DNA of 64,000 nt from NCBI GenBank assembly GCA_013396915.1, contig VWZL01001283.1, positions 97,925 through 161,924 on the forward strand. Direction: 5' to 3'. The position numbers and the translations under genes are program-made. This document shows positions 13,701 through 28,700 of this stretch, piece after piece; the stretch's first letter is position 1; each line of letters begins with the position of its first letter. This stretch comes from Stercorarius parasiticus. Its lineage: Eukaryota; Chordata; Aves; Charadriiformes; Stercorariidae. The notes below the pieces were generated by a model. That model did not search any database. It was not told where the DNA came from and was given only the letters and a program-made list of their open reading frames with translations.

Positions 13701-16700
13701 CTTCTCAACAAGCAGTAAGAACTACAGCCAGCTTCCTTTAGTGTCATGCAAGCTCTGTGCTTTAAAAGGCATATGTTCAAAGATCCTACAAGTGATACAG
13801 ATCAATTCAATGGAATTTCAAAACAAGTTAGTGTGAAACTTTCAAGAGATTAAGGAACAGGGGACCTGCTCTGACATGTTACTGTACTCACACTCACTGG
13901 ATAAGAGAGGAATCTTATTGATTAGGTCTCCTTTCTCTCCTTATGAGACAACTTACCTCTGTGATGGGGGATTTAGGATTCACATTCCTAGCTGCTGCAA
14001 TCTCCTGTAGTTGATTCACAAGTTCAGTGATTGACAATCTCTCCTCTGGGTTCACCTTCAAAGCAGACCCTTAGAAAGGAGATTCAGACAATATAGCAGA
14101 AACCCTTTGGAGCTTTTCTCCCAGAGATAGTAACACCTTCAGTGCACTCCAATCCAATAAGCAATCAAACATGTGAACAGAGTGGAGCAACTGCTAAATC
14201 CACATCCAAACACAACTGTCATAACAGGCATCCAAGAAAAACACCATTTACTGTTAAGAATAATTCAGCAAATATACTCCAGGATCAGTTAATGAATAAC
14301 CTCAGAAGTAACTTTATACATAATACTGTTGGAGTTGGAGGCATATTTCTGGCACTGGAATTAAAGTTTCAAGTAATCTATTTGAAATTTAAAGAAAATA
14401 GAATTTCTAAAGCAAATTCAAAGAAAGCAAATCAAAACAGTAGTTGTTCCTATGGAGCAATTCAGATCCTAAGCAAAACAGGCAATAGCACTAAAAAAAC
14501 CCCAAAAGTTCCATTTGAAATTTTTAAGTTCCTTGATGATGGATTACAATTTTTAATAAACAATAAATTTTTGCAGTTAACCTTATTCACCATCACATAT
14601 CAATAACATTTAACTATCAGTAATACAATACTGTCAATAATAAGGTGTACCCATAAAGACACCAAATTAAATTTAACATTGAAAACTTACGAATGAGATC
14701 ATGAAACACTGAATAGCGGGTGTCATTTTGTGGGATGACGTATTTCCCATTGACTATGCGAAGTTTAGCTCCATCTTCAAATGGATGTTGCCTAAAGCAC
14801 AGCAAGTACAGGATACAGCCCAGTGCCTACACAGAGATAGAGGCAGAAATATTTAATAGATTTCATGGAATCATTTAGGCTGGAAAAAACGTTAAGATCA
14901 TGTGTTAACCCAGCCATTAACTGCCAAGTCCACCTCTAAACCATGTCCCTAACTGCCACGTCTACACATCTTTTAAATAGCTCCAGGGATGGTGACTCCA
15001 CCTCTTCTCTGGGCAGCCTGTTCCAATGCTTGATAACACTTTCAGTGAAGAAATTTTTCCTAATATCCAATCTAAACATCCCCTAGTGCAACCCGATGCC
15101 ATTTCCTCTCATCCTATTGCTTGTTGCTTTGGAGAAGACATTGACACCCACATCGCTACAACATCCTTTCAGGTAGTTGTAGAAAGTGATAAGGTCTCCC
15201 CTCAGCCTCCTTTCCTCCAGACTAAACAACCTCAGTTCCCTCAGCCACTGCTCATCACATTTGTGCTTCACCAGCTCCGTTGCTCTTCTTTGGACATGCT
15301 GCAGCACCTCAATGCCTTTCTTGTAGTGAGGGACCCAAAATCAAACACAGTATTTGAGGTGTGGCCTCACCAGTGCTGAGTACAGGGGGATGATCACTTC
15401 CCTATTCCTGCTGGCCACACTATTTCTCATACAAGACAGGATGCTGTTGGCCGCCTTAGCCACTTGGGCACACTGCTGGCTCATATTTAATCGTCTGTCA
15501 ACCAATACCCACAGGTCCTTTTCCAGCAGGCAGCTTTCCAGCCACTCTTCTACAAGTCTTCAGCGTTGCATGGGGTTGTTGTGACCCCAGTGCAGGACCT
15601 GGTACTTGGCCTTGTTGTACCTCATACAATTGGTCTCGGCCCATCAATCCAGCCTGTCCAGATCCCTCTGTAGAGCCTTTCACCACCTGTGACCAGCTGC
15701 CAACTGGATTTAACTCCATTCACCACAACTCTTTGGGCCTGGCCATCCAGACAGTTTTTTACCCAACAACCAGTACACAGATGTCACGGTGGTGTCACAG
15801 CAGACAGAACATTGGCAGTGGCAGCTGGTGACACTGCCAGCCCAGGATGGCTATAAAAAGGGCTGTGCCAGCAGATGAGCAGCCAGGTGAGCAAGGGCAG
15901 GGAAGGGAGAGCATGGAGGCAGGGGCTGCCCATGGTGATGGAGAGCAGCTGCTTTGTACTACAGTTGGACACCTGGACAGTGAAGCACAGACCACAGCAC
16001 ACTGCTGTCTTCTTCTTCCTCTGCCACTGAGCTGGAGAGCTGACAACAGTCTATAGGACAGATTACACTAACCCCTAACCAATGGCAGTCTTACGGGGAG
16101 ATAGAATCTCCCTAAAGCCATGGGCAAAGGGAGCTCTGTGCCTTTTTTCACTGGGTTCCCTAGGACTGAGCTACTGGCACTAGCACTAGTGATGTAGTGG
16201 CTACATCAGTGGGCACAATGCTGATGGTGGCCAGCATTTTTCACCCAGGATGGGTGTCTCCTGGCCAACCTGGAGGCATGGAATGCCCAACCTTGGTGTG
16301 AGACTGGGAGAGGCCCAGGCAGGGAGGCAGGAGCTGCCCATGCCAACAGAGGGTGGCTGCTTCAATTCGTGGTTCTCCTGTCTTTGGCAGCTGCAGCCCC
16401 AGACAGGGACATGAGCAGATCATGGCACACTTCTGTCCTGTTCCTCCTCGTCCACTCAGCAAAGGAGTGTTGCAAGGATATTGACCCAAGGATAAGGAAA
16501 CACCTTATCCTGTATCTCTACACCTTATGTCATATCCTGTGATAGATAGTGTCATGGTCCTACAAGAAGCTAGAAGGTCACAGCCAAGGACAAAAAGAGC
16601 GCTGTAGCACCCACCTTCTTTGTGTTAAAGTTATCACAGAGTGACAAAAGCTTATAAATACAAATCTTTTAATTCATGAACCCATTGGATGGTTGTTCTT

Positions 16701-19700
16701 ATTTGTGCTGTCTTAAAGCAGAATTTTAGACTGTGAAATTGATTAAGCTTCCTAATACTGCTTGCAAATCACACGTTTCAGTCATCAACTGCTGACTCAT
16801 GCAACTCTATATACAGTCCCAGTCCTTCACATCCTTTAGAAATAATAGTCTTGATGTTTCTCCGAGGACAGAATACTTAGTGAAACATTCATTTGTTCAG
16901 CATGTCAATTACAGAGCTCAAAACAGCCCTGCTGCTGCTAAATAGGTTTCTGGGACTTCCCTCCTTCATGAAAGTTCTCAGTTTCAGGGATTCTCCTACC
17001 TGTCTTTTTAAATACCATTACAATAAATCCATTTTATGAATTTCAGTACAAGAAAAAATGAGTAGTCTTGCAACATTAAACATGTTCAAGACCACGATTT
17101 TTCTTACAAAAAGGCTCAGAAGTTCTATTTCATATCTTCATCCTGTGCTTCAAGGAGACTCATTTTATTTGTGGGGACAGAATATGGTCTTTTGTATTTC
17201 TAACTCACATACATTCTGTTATGCAATGCATCAGCTAGGTAAGCCTTAAAGTCTTAATCAACTTATTTAAATGACAGTAGGGGACACAACATCACTTCTA
17301 AAATGCTTGTTTTGATAAAGATTTGAAGAAAATGAGCCTGAAATGATTGTCCCTTTATTTCCTACAATCAGAAGGCTATTCAATTCTTATAACAAATAAG
17401 ATTTAAGATCATTTTCAAACAGGTTCACTTAAGGCTCAAAAATCACAAAACTGGGACTACTTCATCCTGGGAACTTTCAAATTCCTTGGTGTGCCCAAAC
17501 TTGAGACATGTGCAATCTGACAAGGGAACAACCACCAAAGCCAGAAGTCAGGTTTGAATTCTAATCTCTGAGTAGTCCAGGTGTTATGGATTAGTTAGGA
17601 TAATTTCATTTGTTACTTAAGTAAACATAAGCTGATACACATTTTCATGTAAATTGACATGAAATATACTGTGAGAGTTGCACTATTGTAACAGAATCAT
17701 GTTCCATCTGGCCTAGAAAAGTTTGATAATAAAGCATTCAATACATCCAAGAAAATGCCTGCACAACAAACTGGAAAATTTCTCCTCGAAATTCTGAACC
17801 CCAGCTTAGTCAATGAGCATATGGGCTTTTATAGCCCCCACAAACAAAACAAGCCAGTGAAGACATTCGCCAAGAAATCTGCTCACTGTCTCCAGTCCTC
17901 TGCGTGCACTGTCTCCAACTGTCCTTGGTTGTTAATTTATTCCCAAGAAGTTTCAGAGATTTGCATGTTGTTAAAGTGTTAAAGGTTTGAGATTTAGTTA
18001 CTCAAAACACTTACTGAGTCTCTCAATCCAGGGCCAGAAATAAACTGCATACATTAATTCTGTATAATTGCATAGCAAGTACATTTTTGTCAGTCTGTTG
18101 ATAAAAAGCTCTCTGTAATGTATACACTGAAGTGTTGTATAGTCCACATTAATTAATCCAGCAGAGGAGTACAGGAAATGCCACCTACTCTTCCACCTAA
18201 TCTGTAAAACGCCTGTTTACAAAGTAAGGTAGAACATAATTTAGTTGGCTGAATGAAACCACTCCTTGTGCAGTCCAAGACACCATGCACATAAGACAAC
18301 AGCGTCCCCAGCCACATGGGGGAGAAAAGCACAAAGGCAATCAGCTGAACACATAGGAAGTGAAGAGACCACTTAGATTTGATCTTTGCTTTAATTCCTA
18401 GAGAATGTTTATCATTCCCTCTGCTTTATGTGTAATAATGTTTATAACAGTGACAGATTTTGAATATTTTAAACACCAATTCTGATTCAAAGTTACGAAA
18501 ATAACAAGGAATAACTTTTTGACCTGCTGCTGTGCCTTTACGAGCAGCTAATTTAACCCTTCCTTAACGGGACAGTGAAGTTTTTGGGGCGCTGTGGTAG
18601 TGGTTTGGTGGTGGGCAGGGGGGCATTGTTTGAAACAAGTCACAGTAGTGTTATTTTTCCACTGACCTGCTTCAGGAAAAAAACAGCACACTTAAAATGA
18701 TTACAAGTTCCACAGTATAGCTACAGCATGACACACAGGTATTATACCAAAGTACTTTCTGAACAGAATTAAACTATATGAAATCTGAAGAGATCCTTCA
18801 GCTCACACAGAATTGAAACCTGCAAGATGTCTTGCACCGACTAGAATAATTTTTTACCAGATATTGGTAAGGAGAACTCAACTTTGAAATTTTTCTCCTT
18901 AATGTATTCCAAAGCCCACTCTGTTTTTTTCATAAATTTCTAAGAGTGGGAGTATATGAAGGGCCTTTCAAGCCAAAAGATAATCAATGGTCTTTATGAT
19001 AAGGTAAAGCCTGTCATTTCAGTGGAATTGAGCTGAATTTCAGTTCAGGAAATCACATTCATTTAGAAAAAATGGAACTCAAGGTATTTGGGTTTAGTAT
19101 TTATTTTCCTACCTAAATTTAGAGATCTTCAGAAATGTACAGAAAGCAGTTGGCCAAGCTTAAGAACCTCTGATCTTAACAGTCAATATCTAATCACATT
19201 CCCATTGTGGAGTCTATGTGGTTGCCAACCAATGCTTCATCTATGCTGCTATGCTAAGAAAGACAGTTCTATCTCCTCTATGCTTTTAAGCTCACACAGT
19301 GACAAGCACACAGACCGCAACCATGAGTGTTACTCACCCTACCTGCTTTCTTTGGAAAACTGTTTTGTTTATCCTAACCACTAAGGACAAGATCAGTTAT
19401 GCTTCCTGAGACAATGCCATATATTATTGCCAAATACTTTGCATGTTTGCACTGAACCCAGAGTGTAAAGGAAAAAACGCAGAAAAACATGTTCCAACGA
19501 AGGCATGGTAAATGGAACAGATCTTCCAAAGACACAGCCGGAGACAACCACCATGTTATTACTTACAGATACAGAGTTATTCTAAACAAAAAGTAAATTC
19601 CAACTGTGCTTCCGAGTGAGGCTTTTGTTAAGTGCATTTCTAGCTTTGTGTTTAACTGGATGTAATCTTGGCTCACACACTGCCAAGTATGGGTTTAGGA

Positions 19701-22700
19701 AAGGGAGGTCCTGCTTAACCAACCTGGTCTCCTTCTATGACCATGTGACACGCCTTCTGGATGCAGGGGAGGCTGTGGGCATTGTCTATCTGGACTTTGG
19801 TAAGGCCTTTGACACTGTCCCCCACCGCATTCTCCTGGAGAAGCTGGTGAATCATGGCATAGACAAGTGTACTATTCACTGCGTTAAAAACTGGCTGGAT
19901 GGCCATGCCCAGAGAGTTGTGATTAATTGGGTGAAATCCTCTTGGCTACCAGTCACCAGTGGTGTCCCTCAGGGATCAGTTTTGGGGCCAGTTTTATTCA
20001 ATATCTTTATCAATAATCTGGATGAGGGGATTGAGTGCACCCTCAGTAAGTTTGCAGATGACACCAAACTAGGTGGGAGTGTTGATCTGCTTGAGGGAGG
20101 GAAGGCTCTACAGAGGGACCTGGACAGGCTGGATCAATGGGCCAAAGCCAATTGTATGAGGTTTAATAAGGACAAGTGCCGGGTCCTGCATTTCGGTCAC
20201 AACAACCCCAAGCAACGCTACAGGCTTGGGGAAGAGTGGCTAGAAAGCTGCCCGGCAGAAAAGGACCTGGGCATGCTGGTGGACAACCAGCTTAACATGA
20301 GCCAGCAGTGCGCCCAGGTGGCCAAGAAGGCCAACAGCATTCTGGCTTGTATCAGGAATAGCGTGGCCAGCAGGAGTAGGGAAGTGATTGTGCCTCTGTA
20401 CTTGGCACTGGTGAGGCCTCACCTCAAGTACTGTGTGCAGTTCTGGGCCCCTCTGTACACGAGGGACATGGAAGCGCTGGAGCGGGTCCAGAGGAGAGCT
20501 ACCAAGCTGGTGAGGGGTCTGGAGGCCAAGCCATATGAGGAGAGGCTGAGGGAACTGGGCATGTTTAGTTTGGAGAAGAGGAGGCTGAGGGGACACCTCA
20601 CTGCCCTCTACAACTACCTGAAAGGACGTTGTGGAGAGGTGGGTGTTGGCCTATTCTCCCAGGTGAATGACAGGACCAGAGGAAATGGTCTGAAGTTGCA
20701 GCAGGGGAGGTTTAGATTAGATATTAGGAAGAATTCCTTTACTGAAAGAGTGGTCAGGCACCGGAACAGCCTGCCCAGGGAGGTGGTTGAGTCACCATCC
20801 CTAGAGGTATTTAAGAAACGTCTAGATTCGGCCCTTCAGGGCATGCTCTAGTGACAGAGATTGTAGGGGTTTTTTTTGTGCGTGCATGGTTGGACTCGAT
20901 GATCTCAAAGGTCCTTTCCAACTAGGAAGATTCTATGATTCTATTTAACGCATGTGAGCTGACCAAATGGTCAGAAAAATGTGTTTTTCTAGGTGTTTCT
21001 TCACATGCCAGAAGAAAATTGCCAACAGCTGTAGAAGCTGAATGAGAGTTTCTGCAGTATCTTGTAGCTAATTTAAGAAGTTGAATGAAGCTCTGGGATT
21101 GCAGATAAAAACTTTGAATGAACCGGTATTACATTTTCTCAATCTGTCTTTTGGCACACTGCCAATACAGATAGCAGCTTGACACCCGCCTCTGTAAAAA
21201 ACGTCCAATAAACTAAATCCCTAAGAACAAAGTCACTTGGCTCAGTACTGTTACAGTATTACACAACTGAAAAAGGTAAAACTGAGGATTTAATACTTAC
21301 CTTTAATTCTGGCTACAGATCTTTTATTGAATGTTAACAGTTTATCATCCTTTCTATACAAAGCATGAATGATCTCTGCGTCATTCTCATCCTTTCTATC
21401 TGTCAGTATTTTACCTAGATGCAATACCTAGACATAACCATTTTGAACAACTCAGCAATAAGCTGTCCCAGCATTACATGAATGGCAAAAACTTGAATTA
21501 AGGACTCTTAAGTATTGTGGCTCTACAGTGGCAAGCTCCAACTAGGCAGTAGTTCTACTGAATGTCAAAGAAGTTCAGCATTGCCTCTCACAGTGGAAGT
21601 CAAACTAGATCTCAAAGAAAACCTCAAACACTTTATCTCATTCTTCAAATATTTAGATACACAATTCATACTATTTATTTTGACATACAACAATCTACTT
21701 TATGTTTATTTTGGTGCATTTATTTAATCAACGAATTAACACAAAGACTGCAAAATCAGTTTCACTATGACATAAGCAGCTATGATACAGCAACAGAAGG
21801 ATTTCTTACCCAAATGTCCTGTTTTTCACCAATTGGAAAATTTGAATACAGGTCTATCATTTCTGGTGTCCTGTACATTGGCGTTGTATTCCTTGTGATC
21901 TGCAGAAGATAGAATTGCTTGAAACAGAAACTTGAATAATAAGCTCTAACAGGATTCAACCAAGGAAAAAGCTCTCAATGTAGAATGGATAGCACTCTCA
22001 CTTTGAAAATTAATTTCAGAAATACTTGGCAAGGCAGAAGCCATCAATGGAATCCTACAATAGTCACAACAGCTTTGATATAAGGCCAGATAAAGATGGT
22101 AGTACTCAAATAAGTAACACTGATATTCAAAAGTCCTTCCAAACTGCCAAGCACGTAAAGTAAATTGACTGTTCTACATTAGGCAAAAAGGGATATGGAC
22201 ACAAACACAGAAAAATCAACAATAAACCAAGAAGTGATTTCATGCTTTAGTGTGTATTTCTCACTTCCTTGTCACACATAATGACAGTGCAGACACATCC
22301 AACGGGTTAAGCTATGTTCACAAGGATCCCTGAAGAGACCTTTTTTACCATCTTTTTGCAAACTATACATGACAATGGTACAACATAATCTTTTCTTCAC
22401 AGAAACCAATGGATTGCTCTCCAAGGATGCTGGATTTCAAAGCAGGGAGAGTGGTATCAGAAGTTGCATGCATGAATTTTAATTGTCACTGTATTTCTCC
22501 ATACTTAAAAGTATGAGTCTAGTTTATGTATTACATTAGATTTACCAGCATTACTCTCAACTCTAAGAACAAATGCACTTTGCAAAAACACACTGCGTGC
22601 TTGTTGTCCCACAGGCACTGCAATACTGCCTGTTCAAATTCCGCTGAGTAAACTTGCTGCTTCTTTATATCTCATTCAACTGAGAAAAACAGATGAGAAG

Positions 22701-25700
22701 GTGGGAATCACTTCGGCATAACCAATTTTTGACTTCGTGTTAAGAGCGCAATTAGAAGAAGCTCTAGAAATCACTTCTATTTTCACACCAGATTGCAGAA
22801 TGGACACTGCTCAAGTGGAAGCAGTGTTTGCATATATATGCAGCTACAGAACACAAGCTATGATTATAACGGCAGACTGTGTTTGAACTCTGGCAACACA
22901 AATACAAACCCAAAGCTTTATGAACAACGCTACAACTGAAACAGTCTTCAGTTTTCTTAGAAGTCTCATGAATCAATATCAGATTAATGGTAACAGTTAA
23001 ATGAATCCACTCTTGATATTAAGATTAATCACATCAAAATAGTCTCACCTCTTCTTCAACCAGTGCTCTCTTTTGTGCAGACCAGTTGTAGTCAGGATAG
23101 TAAGCTATAGTTGTAGCACTACCAAAGTCACAAAGTTTAATCGTCCCCTGGTTACTAATAAGCAAGTTTTCCACCTTCAAAAAGAGGTAGAATAATAAAT
23201 TAAAGATGTATTTTTTTTCCATACACTAACACACATGCTTTTAAACATTAACTCACTTGCGGATATATATAAAAAAATACTCACTTTAGCTCAGAATGTT
23301 GTTTACAGGAGCACAAATATTTCAGACAGTACTGTAGATGTATATGGTAACAATACAGGCAATTTTTTAAGAGGAAGCACCAAAAACACTATGAGCAGGA
23401 AACATTCAATAAATTCCAAGGGAAAAAAAGAATAATTTCATTAGTGCCTAAGTGGCCAGTTTTTCAGAGGACCACTTGCAGAAGCAGTATCTTGGAACCT
23501 AAATGTTTTCATGCATAAAACCAAATACTGTTAGCTTAGTTGCAGTGGAGCGGAGGTTAGCACTGCTGCAGACACAAAACAGGAAGGTTACTAGTAAAGA
23601 AGCAGGCAGCTGGGAACACCCAGAAAGAGGCAACCATGACCCTGTGCAGAGAGAGAAATCAGCTATTTGAGGACCATGTGCTGACTGAAAAGTTCATCAT
23701 CATCCCTCCATTTTTCTACTCCATAAAATCCAACCTTCCTGGATTGCTAAGTGAAATGTGGAAGAAACTTAAGGGAAGGGTAAAAATAGGTATTGGGTAG
23801 AAGTACCATGGGGTCACAACCACAAAAGGGCTGAAAAATAAAATTTGTATCTCCATATAAAGTCAGGAAAAGGTGTAAAAATTAAAAGGCATATTAATAA
23901 CACTACAACACCATGCTTCAGATAACTGCATTTGTCTTTCCTTTCCCTTTGAAACCACATCATCTCTGGACTTCCTTCTGTAAAACATCTGTTTTCAAAG
24001 CATCCTACTAGCCTCCCTTACACATGCCCCTTCCAGCTTCTTCCGCCATAGAATTAATTTTGACTACCCTGCAGGAAGACGTAAGCTCTGTTAATGATGT
24101 GGTTAGAGTATCAATCCCAGTGAGCAATCTGAATTCCCTTCTCTGTTGGATAACCTTTGCTTATCTCCATGTACAATAAGAAGGGTGGGCATTCAACATC
24201 AAATTAAATTCATACACTAAAAATGGTCACTGTAAGACCAGAGATCAAGCTTCTTGCACATACGTTCTGGTTTTTGTGCTTTAGTAGAGGTTGCTAATAA
24301 TGTAAAACATTCCAACTGATTATTCAGATTTTAACAGGCTCTGACCTGTGTTATGCAGGATAGCTGTGTGCTGCATGGAAAATCCTGAAAAGATCAAATT
24401 TAGACAATTAAAATATCTGTGCTTCTCTGATATTGTACAAACTGCCCTCTAACTAGCTTAGAATTTTTACAGCTCAGTAACTAACTGGGTTCTTACAGTG
24501 CTGTACACACACACTGTGTGTGTCGTCCAAAGGGGTTTAGGAACGAAGCATGTGCCACACTGACAAGCAAGGGAAGAAAACCACAGGAGGACAGAAACAG
24601 ACACCACTACGAAGGTGAACTTGTTTTTAAGATGCACTGTAGAACTTCATAAATACTTATACTTTTAGTCAAAATAATTGAGCAAAACCTGTTAGGACTC
24701 TACCCTGCTACATCCCTCCCCAAAAGCTACACTAGCATCTCAGGTTTCATTTGAGTCTGGCTCAAAACTTTTTCCTACTAGCAGTTCTTTATGCTGCTGG
24801 AAGCCTTCTGGAAAGGGTAGCACAGTTAAATGATCCCTATTTGACTCCCGATTGCAGTGAGGTCCCTGCCTATTGCAGCACAACTATCATTTAATTTTGC
24901 TTTGCAGCCCCTTTAACATGAAATCAAACTCCTGCTTCTTTGCATGTTTTATCTCTGCCGGGAACTTAAATTACTTGACAAGAAAAAACAGACCTTGAAT
25001 TACAGCATTAGCTCAACTTCTATGGAGCTGGCTATGTAAGGAATTGTATATTTATTTGTAAATACATTTTTATCCCTTTTTTCAGATAAGAGATGCACCT
25101 TTTCTGCAAGGTTTTCTAGGAGCTTGTGTATAGAAATCTCAGTGAAAAATAAAAGACTTTATTCTAGAAAGCAACACCAAGAAAGTTCTATCCCAGCTTG
25201 GTTAAAATTTTTTTGACATGACCTAGAAGGCTGGTCAATGGTACTGAGAAAAAAAAAAAAAAAATGAGTGCTCCAACTTACGAGTGCCTAGCATCAAACC
25301 TTTCAACAACAGTGCTGAAAACACTTAGCACACATTCACTTTTAAGAAGTGGTTTCATTTTCCTTTCCCCAAAGTAAATTGAGTACATGCTTACTTAAGG
25401 AGGAAAAAGTTTTCCTTTGTTTCTATTCAGTTGACATCACATCAAGCAGGAAACAGACATATGTGTAAAATTCAGACACTGTTTCAGGAGTAAGAATCTT
25501 CTTTCTCTTGTTTTGTTTATGTTTATGAAGACTACCTCCTTCCACTAGGTTAAAATGTATCTGTAGTACAGCAGAATCTCACTGATGATTAAGACTCCTT
25601 CATGTAAGGTATAGCGTACATGTAAAGGTGAACCCCTGACTTCAAAATACAAAATTCTAATACAGATTAAGTCCTTTCAAATCTCCAAAGTTTCTAAGGG

Positions 25701-28700
25701 GACAACACTTTCTACAGCATAACCCTATAGCATCTTGGTAAAGGCTAACAGAATGAAAATTAAGAAACAAGATCTATCACGAGTTTTGCCTACCAAATTT
25801 TACAATTAAAGTTAAAAACAAGCCCTAAACCGCAATGCCAGCTGATAGTTCTAAAACTTCTCAAAGGCTAAGTAAGCTTTCACAGACCATCCAACATTAC
25901 GCTCTCCTCTCCTTCAAAGCTTTACCTCTTCAATTTAGAAAACCTGCTCACCCCAAAACTGGAACTCACAAGTCATAACTGGTTATTTTATCAAAAGCAA
26001 ACTACTTAAAGACTGCCTTAATGAGCAAACCACGATATACTAGTTTTCTGTCAGCTTGTTCAGACAGAGTAAAACTAGTAATAACCACAAGCACAAGGAA
26101 AAGATACTGTTTGAAGAGATGCAAGTATTTCAGTGACGACCTTCACTGACATCCAGTAGTCTTGCCAAGGCAATACGGGTAAGCACTACAGTCAACAGTG
26201 TACACTCTATTTGATCAATAGTCTCAACACTGATTAAGCCCAACAGGCTCCTTTGCTGTTTAAAAATTCATCCTTTATTTAAACGCTGTAACGCACCTTT
26301 AAATCTCTATGGATAATAGGAGGCTTCTGTTTATGCATATGCTGCACTGCTCTGCAGGTCTGATAAAAGATCTTCAAAACTGTGTCACAGGAGATAGGTC
26401 CTTTTGATTCAACTTTCTTTAAGAATTCCACCAGCTGTCCTGCACGAAATCAGAGAAATTCTAATAAGCACACACAAAACACCACAAATTCTGAAAGCTT
26501 GGCATGAACAGACAAACTCTCTGCTCATCAATGAAGATTTACCGTCTTGAGCTGTAACAGTAGATGGATATTCTTAAAAAGGGAAATCCATACTGACTGC
26601 AGTGCTAAAGTAAACGGTGCTCTAAGGAACTATTCCTCATCATGCTTCCTCTGCTTAGTCTCAAACACAAAGAACTTAATGATTATCCCATATTTAAGAT
26701 GAGGTTGAACTGTAGTCTTAAAGAACATGATCCTTATCCTGTAAAAGATGAGGTTGAACTCTAGCTCCACTGAACTATTCTATCTTTAAGAGGCTTTCAA
26801 ACCTCTAAGCTGTGAGGCAACCTGTGCAAAACAGCTGTCAGAAGCAATGTCCACTGCTGGGAAAAGAAAAAAAGTTTACCTTTACACAGCTCTGTAAGCA
26901 GAAGAAACTCTCCCTGTCCCGTGTCTGACTCTTCTTTTCCTATAGATGCAGCAGAGCAGAACTGTACAATGTTGGGATGACCTGAAAGTTTTTTCTGGAG
27001 GTAACATGTTCAAGGAAGACGACTGCCAAGTTTATTGATACTAAGTTCACAGACATCTCATTTGAAATATTAGCTTAAAACCACAGAAAACATTACAGCT
27101 GCAATTAAAATACTAAGCAGAATAGGCCTTAGCTGAAAAAAAAAAAAAACAGACTTCAAGGATGACACTGAAGGTAATGTAATAAAAAGTCAAAATAAAA
27201 CACTAAAAAAAATCTTTGTGATTAAGGCTCTGAGGAAACTGGACTTCATAACAGACCTAGTTACTTCTTTTTGACTTCTGACAATGACTACAAGGCATTA
27301 GCACAAGTACCAGAGAGACATTTTAATTATCAGCTGCTTCTCTAGCTGCCTGATTAAGAAAGGGCTATTGTATCAACACCTGCCTTTCCAAAGCAAATAT
27401 GTTATGTTCCAATCTTAAGTAATTACAATAAAGTTCAAAACAAATAAAAGCTCTAAAGACCAAGTAACTTATTCTCCCATTATTAGTAATAATTCTTCAT
27501 ACTGAAACTTTTGCCATGTTTCACTTCCAGTTCAAAAATTCAAGGTATCATTTTTGAACAACTATGTAAAGGGGAGTAAAATGTAAGTGATCTCAGTTCC
27601 TGCCAGTGGAAGTTACATTGCATTATGTCTGTTCATGTTGTCCCTGATGTGCGTCACCGTGGTCATATACTGGGACTCATGCCTGTAAGACAAGATGCAT
27701 TCACCAAGCCTCAAAAGAAAAACACCATAAGTACAACAAAGTTATAAAAAAAGGGTAAGTTGGATCCACCAAATTAGAATAAATTCAGAGTACTATTTTG
27801 TATCTCACGCATCTCTTTACAACCTTTTAGTCAGAGCTGCAAGAATTAATTTCATTTCACAGATATAGCTTCAAAAGTTAGCAAGTTAACCCTCATTCAT
27901 GTTGTGTATATATATGCTTTAATGAGCCTGAGCTGTGAAAAAACATCCAAAGAACATTCAGTTCTGATACAGTCAGAGTAGCTATAAAATGTATAATGCT
28001 ATGGTAGTCCGTTCTTTGCAAGTGTACGCCTAGTGAACAGTGTTTAGTGTAAGATTTTACCAAACATTTCAGTAATCATAAAAAGAAATATCTGAGTAGT
28101 TAAGATCAGTGGTTTTGCCTGGTAACTCAAAATGAAGCTGAATACTCAGAGTATACAGAACTGCAGCGTACTACAGCTACTCACTGACTCTTGAAATAAA
28201 CTGTGGGTCTTAGTGCAGATGTTGGGGAGCAAATATTGAGTTTACCACAGCCAAGGACTGAAAACACTCCGATATTACATTATACCCTAACATCTAACAT
28301 CACTGAAGATGAAAAGGAGAGCAACAACATTGAGAAACATCTGCTTCTGGTTTCCACTGAAATTCCCTCCTTAACATTCTGTATTACTTTTTAAAGCCAG
28401 ACTCATCTGAAGTAGAAATTAAAAGATTTTGAGAATAAAAGCAAAGTTTTGAGTAGTCAAAAACGCATTAAATCCAGCGCATGAGAGGGAAGTCTACTTA
28501 AGATCTAAGTATCATCTGAATAGTTTAAAGGTCTCTTGACCATGGTCACAGGACTGCAACAAAGCCCAAATAATAATTTCACTTCTTGCTAGACAAAGTA
28601 CACAAAGTCTACACTAGCTAAAAGTTACCTGCACACATTAAATTTCTGCAGTTTTTGAAGAACTGAACTTGCTGGGTGATGGTGCTAGATTCTTGACAAA

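Larger units (their letters stand above)
14827..21809. other. GAK intron (about 7 kb)
   Basis: Holds two CR1 copies in opposite orientations and the GC-rich duplicated block between them. The remaining DNA (16,500-19,680 and 20,945-21,809) is AT-rich with nothing recognised. Confidence 0.8.

Noticed and set aside
14142..14606. 154-codon plus-strand open frame
   Set aside because: Low-complexity Asn/Lys/Ser composition within a GAK intron, no domain, no splice or promoter context; long chance frames are expected in AT-rich antisense introns.
15026..15379. 117-codon plus-strand frame
   Set aside because: Antisense frame inside the minus-strand CR1 fragment.
19616..19681. ATG and N-terminal codons of the 411-codon CR1 frame
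   Set aside because: CR1 homology starts at about 19,682; upstream codons are host DNA fused by chance to a 5'-truncated element.
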